Assembly: GCA_025057905.1 (NCBI GenBank)
Contig: JANWUX010000003.1
Coordinates: 1 to 64,000 of the forward strand
Length of the DNA: 64,000 nucleotides
Direction of reading: 5' to 3'
Source: Patescibacteria group bacterium
GTDB lineage: Bacteria; Patescibacteriota; Microgenomatia; UBA1406; GWC2-37-13
The notes below the pieces were generated by a model, which worked only from the letters and a program-made list of their open reading frames with translations, did not search any database and was not told where the DNA came from. Below are positions 63,494 through 64,000 of the stretch, in pieces (the stretch's first letter is position 1; every line of letters starts with the position of its first letter). Made by a program: the position numbers and the translations under genes.

Positions 63494-63999
63494 ACAAAGA
63501 AAAGAAGGAGACGATTTTGAGGCAAAGTCAGCCAATAATGGTCAAAAAATCCTGTCAGGAGAATTACCAGAGCTAGAAAGAGATTTTTTTTCATAAGTTT
63601 AGCCATTTCTTTTCGGATCAAAAAGGCTAATAAACCACCTAAAACTAGGCCTAACTCACTAAAATAAAGAAGGAAAAGATTGTGGACTGGCTGATTGAGC
63701 CAGAGGGGAAAGGAGGAGGGATATTTTTCTTGACCAAGAAGATAATTGCCAAGACCAACGCCAACAATTGGTTGTTCTCTGATTATTTCTAAAGAGTTTT
63801 TTGCTAGCTCAAGTCTTTTGGTAAGAGTGAAAGGATCGCCGCTGGCCTGAAGAAAGACTAAGGAGAGAACAAAAGGAAGAAAAACTTTGGCTATTAGACA
63901 AGGCAAACAGAGAAATTCTTCTTCTTTTCTTTGGCTTGATCTCAAAAGTTGCCTAATCACTAGTGAAGCGGTAATAATCAAAAATGCCACAATTGCCAC
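63439..63999 (-). CDS. O-antigen-ligase-like membrane protein (partial, N-terminus beyond the window)
   Basis: The last ~186 residues of a polytopic protein; the gene continues past the right edge. RLELAKNSLEIIREQPIVGV, then GLGNYLLGQ and NQPVHNLFLLYFSELGLVLG match the Wzy_C/O-antigen ligase domain with its periplasmic loop and His. Four or so membrane helices are visible. Likely attaches or polymerises lipid-linked glycans at the cell surface, in line with other envelope-sugar genes here. Confidence 0.8.
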   Translation of the reverse strand: MAIVAFLIITASLVIRQLLRSSQRKEEEFLCLPCLIAKVFLPFVLSLVFLQASGDPFTLTKRLELAKNSLEIIREQPIVGVGLGNYLLGQEKYPSSFPLWLNQPVHNLFLLYFSELGLVLGGLLAFLIRKEMAKLMKKNLFLALVILLTGFFDHYWLTLPQNRLLLFFVYGSLASSFSNRKLVSKS

Positions 64000-64000
64000 T

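Noticed and set aside
1-64000. Reassigned TGA (Gly or Trp code)
   Set aside because: TGA ends many clear genes (for example rtcB) and does not interrupt conserved domains outside genes that are also frameshifted.

Overview
The window is a compact, low-GC, lysine-rich bacterial chromosome segment that includes the probable origin region (dnaA-dnaN with an inverted pair of perfect DnaA boxes). The gene set suggests a Candidate Phyla Radiation (Patescibacteria) bacterium, most likely of the Microgenomates group. The signs are a TraG/PrgI/VirB4-type secretion locus with a VirB6-like membrane protein and three two-helix pilin-like proteins, a coiled-coil SpoIID protein, a DUF5667 protein, P/Q/T/N-rich surface proteins, an archaeal-type phosphoglucose/phosphomannose isomerase, a B12-dependent ribonucleotide reductase with its own adenosyltransferase, and salvage-oriented metabolism. 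The affiliation is inferred; no rRNA or ribosomal protein gene is present. TGA is an ordinary stop codon.

Layout. 0-5 kb: archease-rtcB RNA-repair pair, a decayed stretch, a Y-family polymerase and lexA with an SOS operator. 5.2-6.2 kb: a serine-recombinase scar running into tRNA-Asn, then hsp20 under two CIRCE-like operators. 6.2-12.3 kb: a surface protein, tatD, an M20 dipeptidase, an epimerase and enolase. 12.4-23.3 kb: a sorting-signal-like surface protein, the VirB6-like protein with a 197-bp internal perfect repeat, smpB-ssrA, and a four-gene TraG/PrgI/VirB4 operon. 23.4-32.4 kb: accessory-looking DNA with a leader-peptide/RNA switch in front of an unrecognised 690-aa protein, a DUF1177 protein, a 1.8-kb gene desert, two more M20 peptidases and a GNAT protein. 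32.4-38.5 kb: broken radC, tRNA-Ala, broken B12-binding protein gene, a Xer-like protein without catalytic residues, dnaA, dnaN and an RNA-ligase-partner PIN protein. 38.4-50.2 kb: membrane and envelope proteins, SpoIID, YqeY, a DivIC-like protein, tRNA-Met, a glycosyltransferase, pilins, broken comM and thioredoxin. 50.2-64 kb: the nrdR-nrdJ-adenosyltransferase operon, broken comF, envelope and polyprenyl functions, recA with frameshifted recX, RNase Y, HU, a DUF5667 protein and the C-terminal part of an O-antigen-ligase-like protein.

How it fits together. The genome keeps DNA-replication, SOS and RNA-repair cores and a secretion/pilus-like apparatus, and salvages peptides with three M20 peptidases. 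Three genes that belong to the competence regulon in Haemophilus influenzae (comM, comF, radC) are all broken here while their neighbours are intact, which suggests one functional module being lost.

The most novel-looking element is upstream of the 690-aa gene. A sigma70-type promoter drives a 17-codon Ile/Leu-rich leader. Four mutually exclusive RNA segments (1:2, 2:3, 3:4) follow, and the last contains the Shine-Dalgarno sequence of the 690-aa gene. The architecture resembles erm-type translational attenuators.
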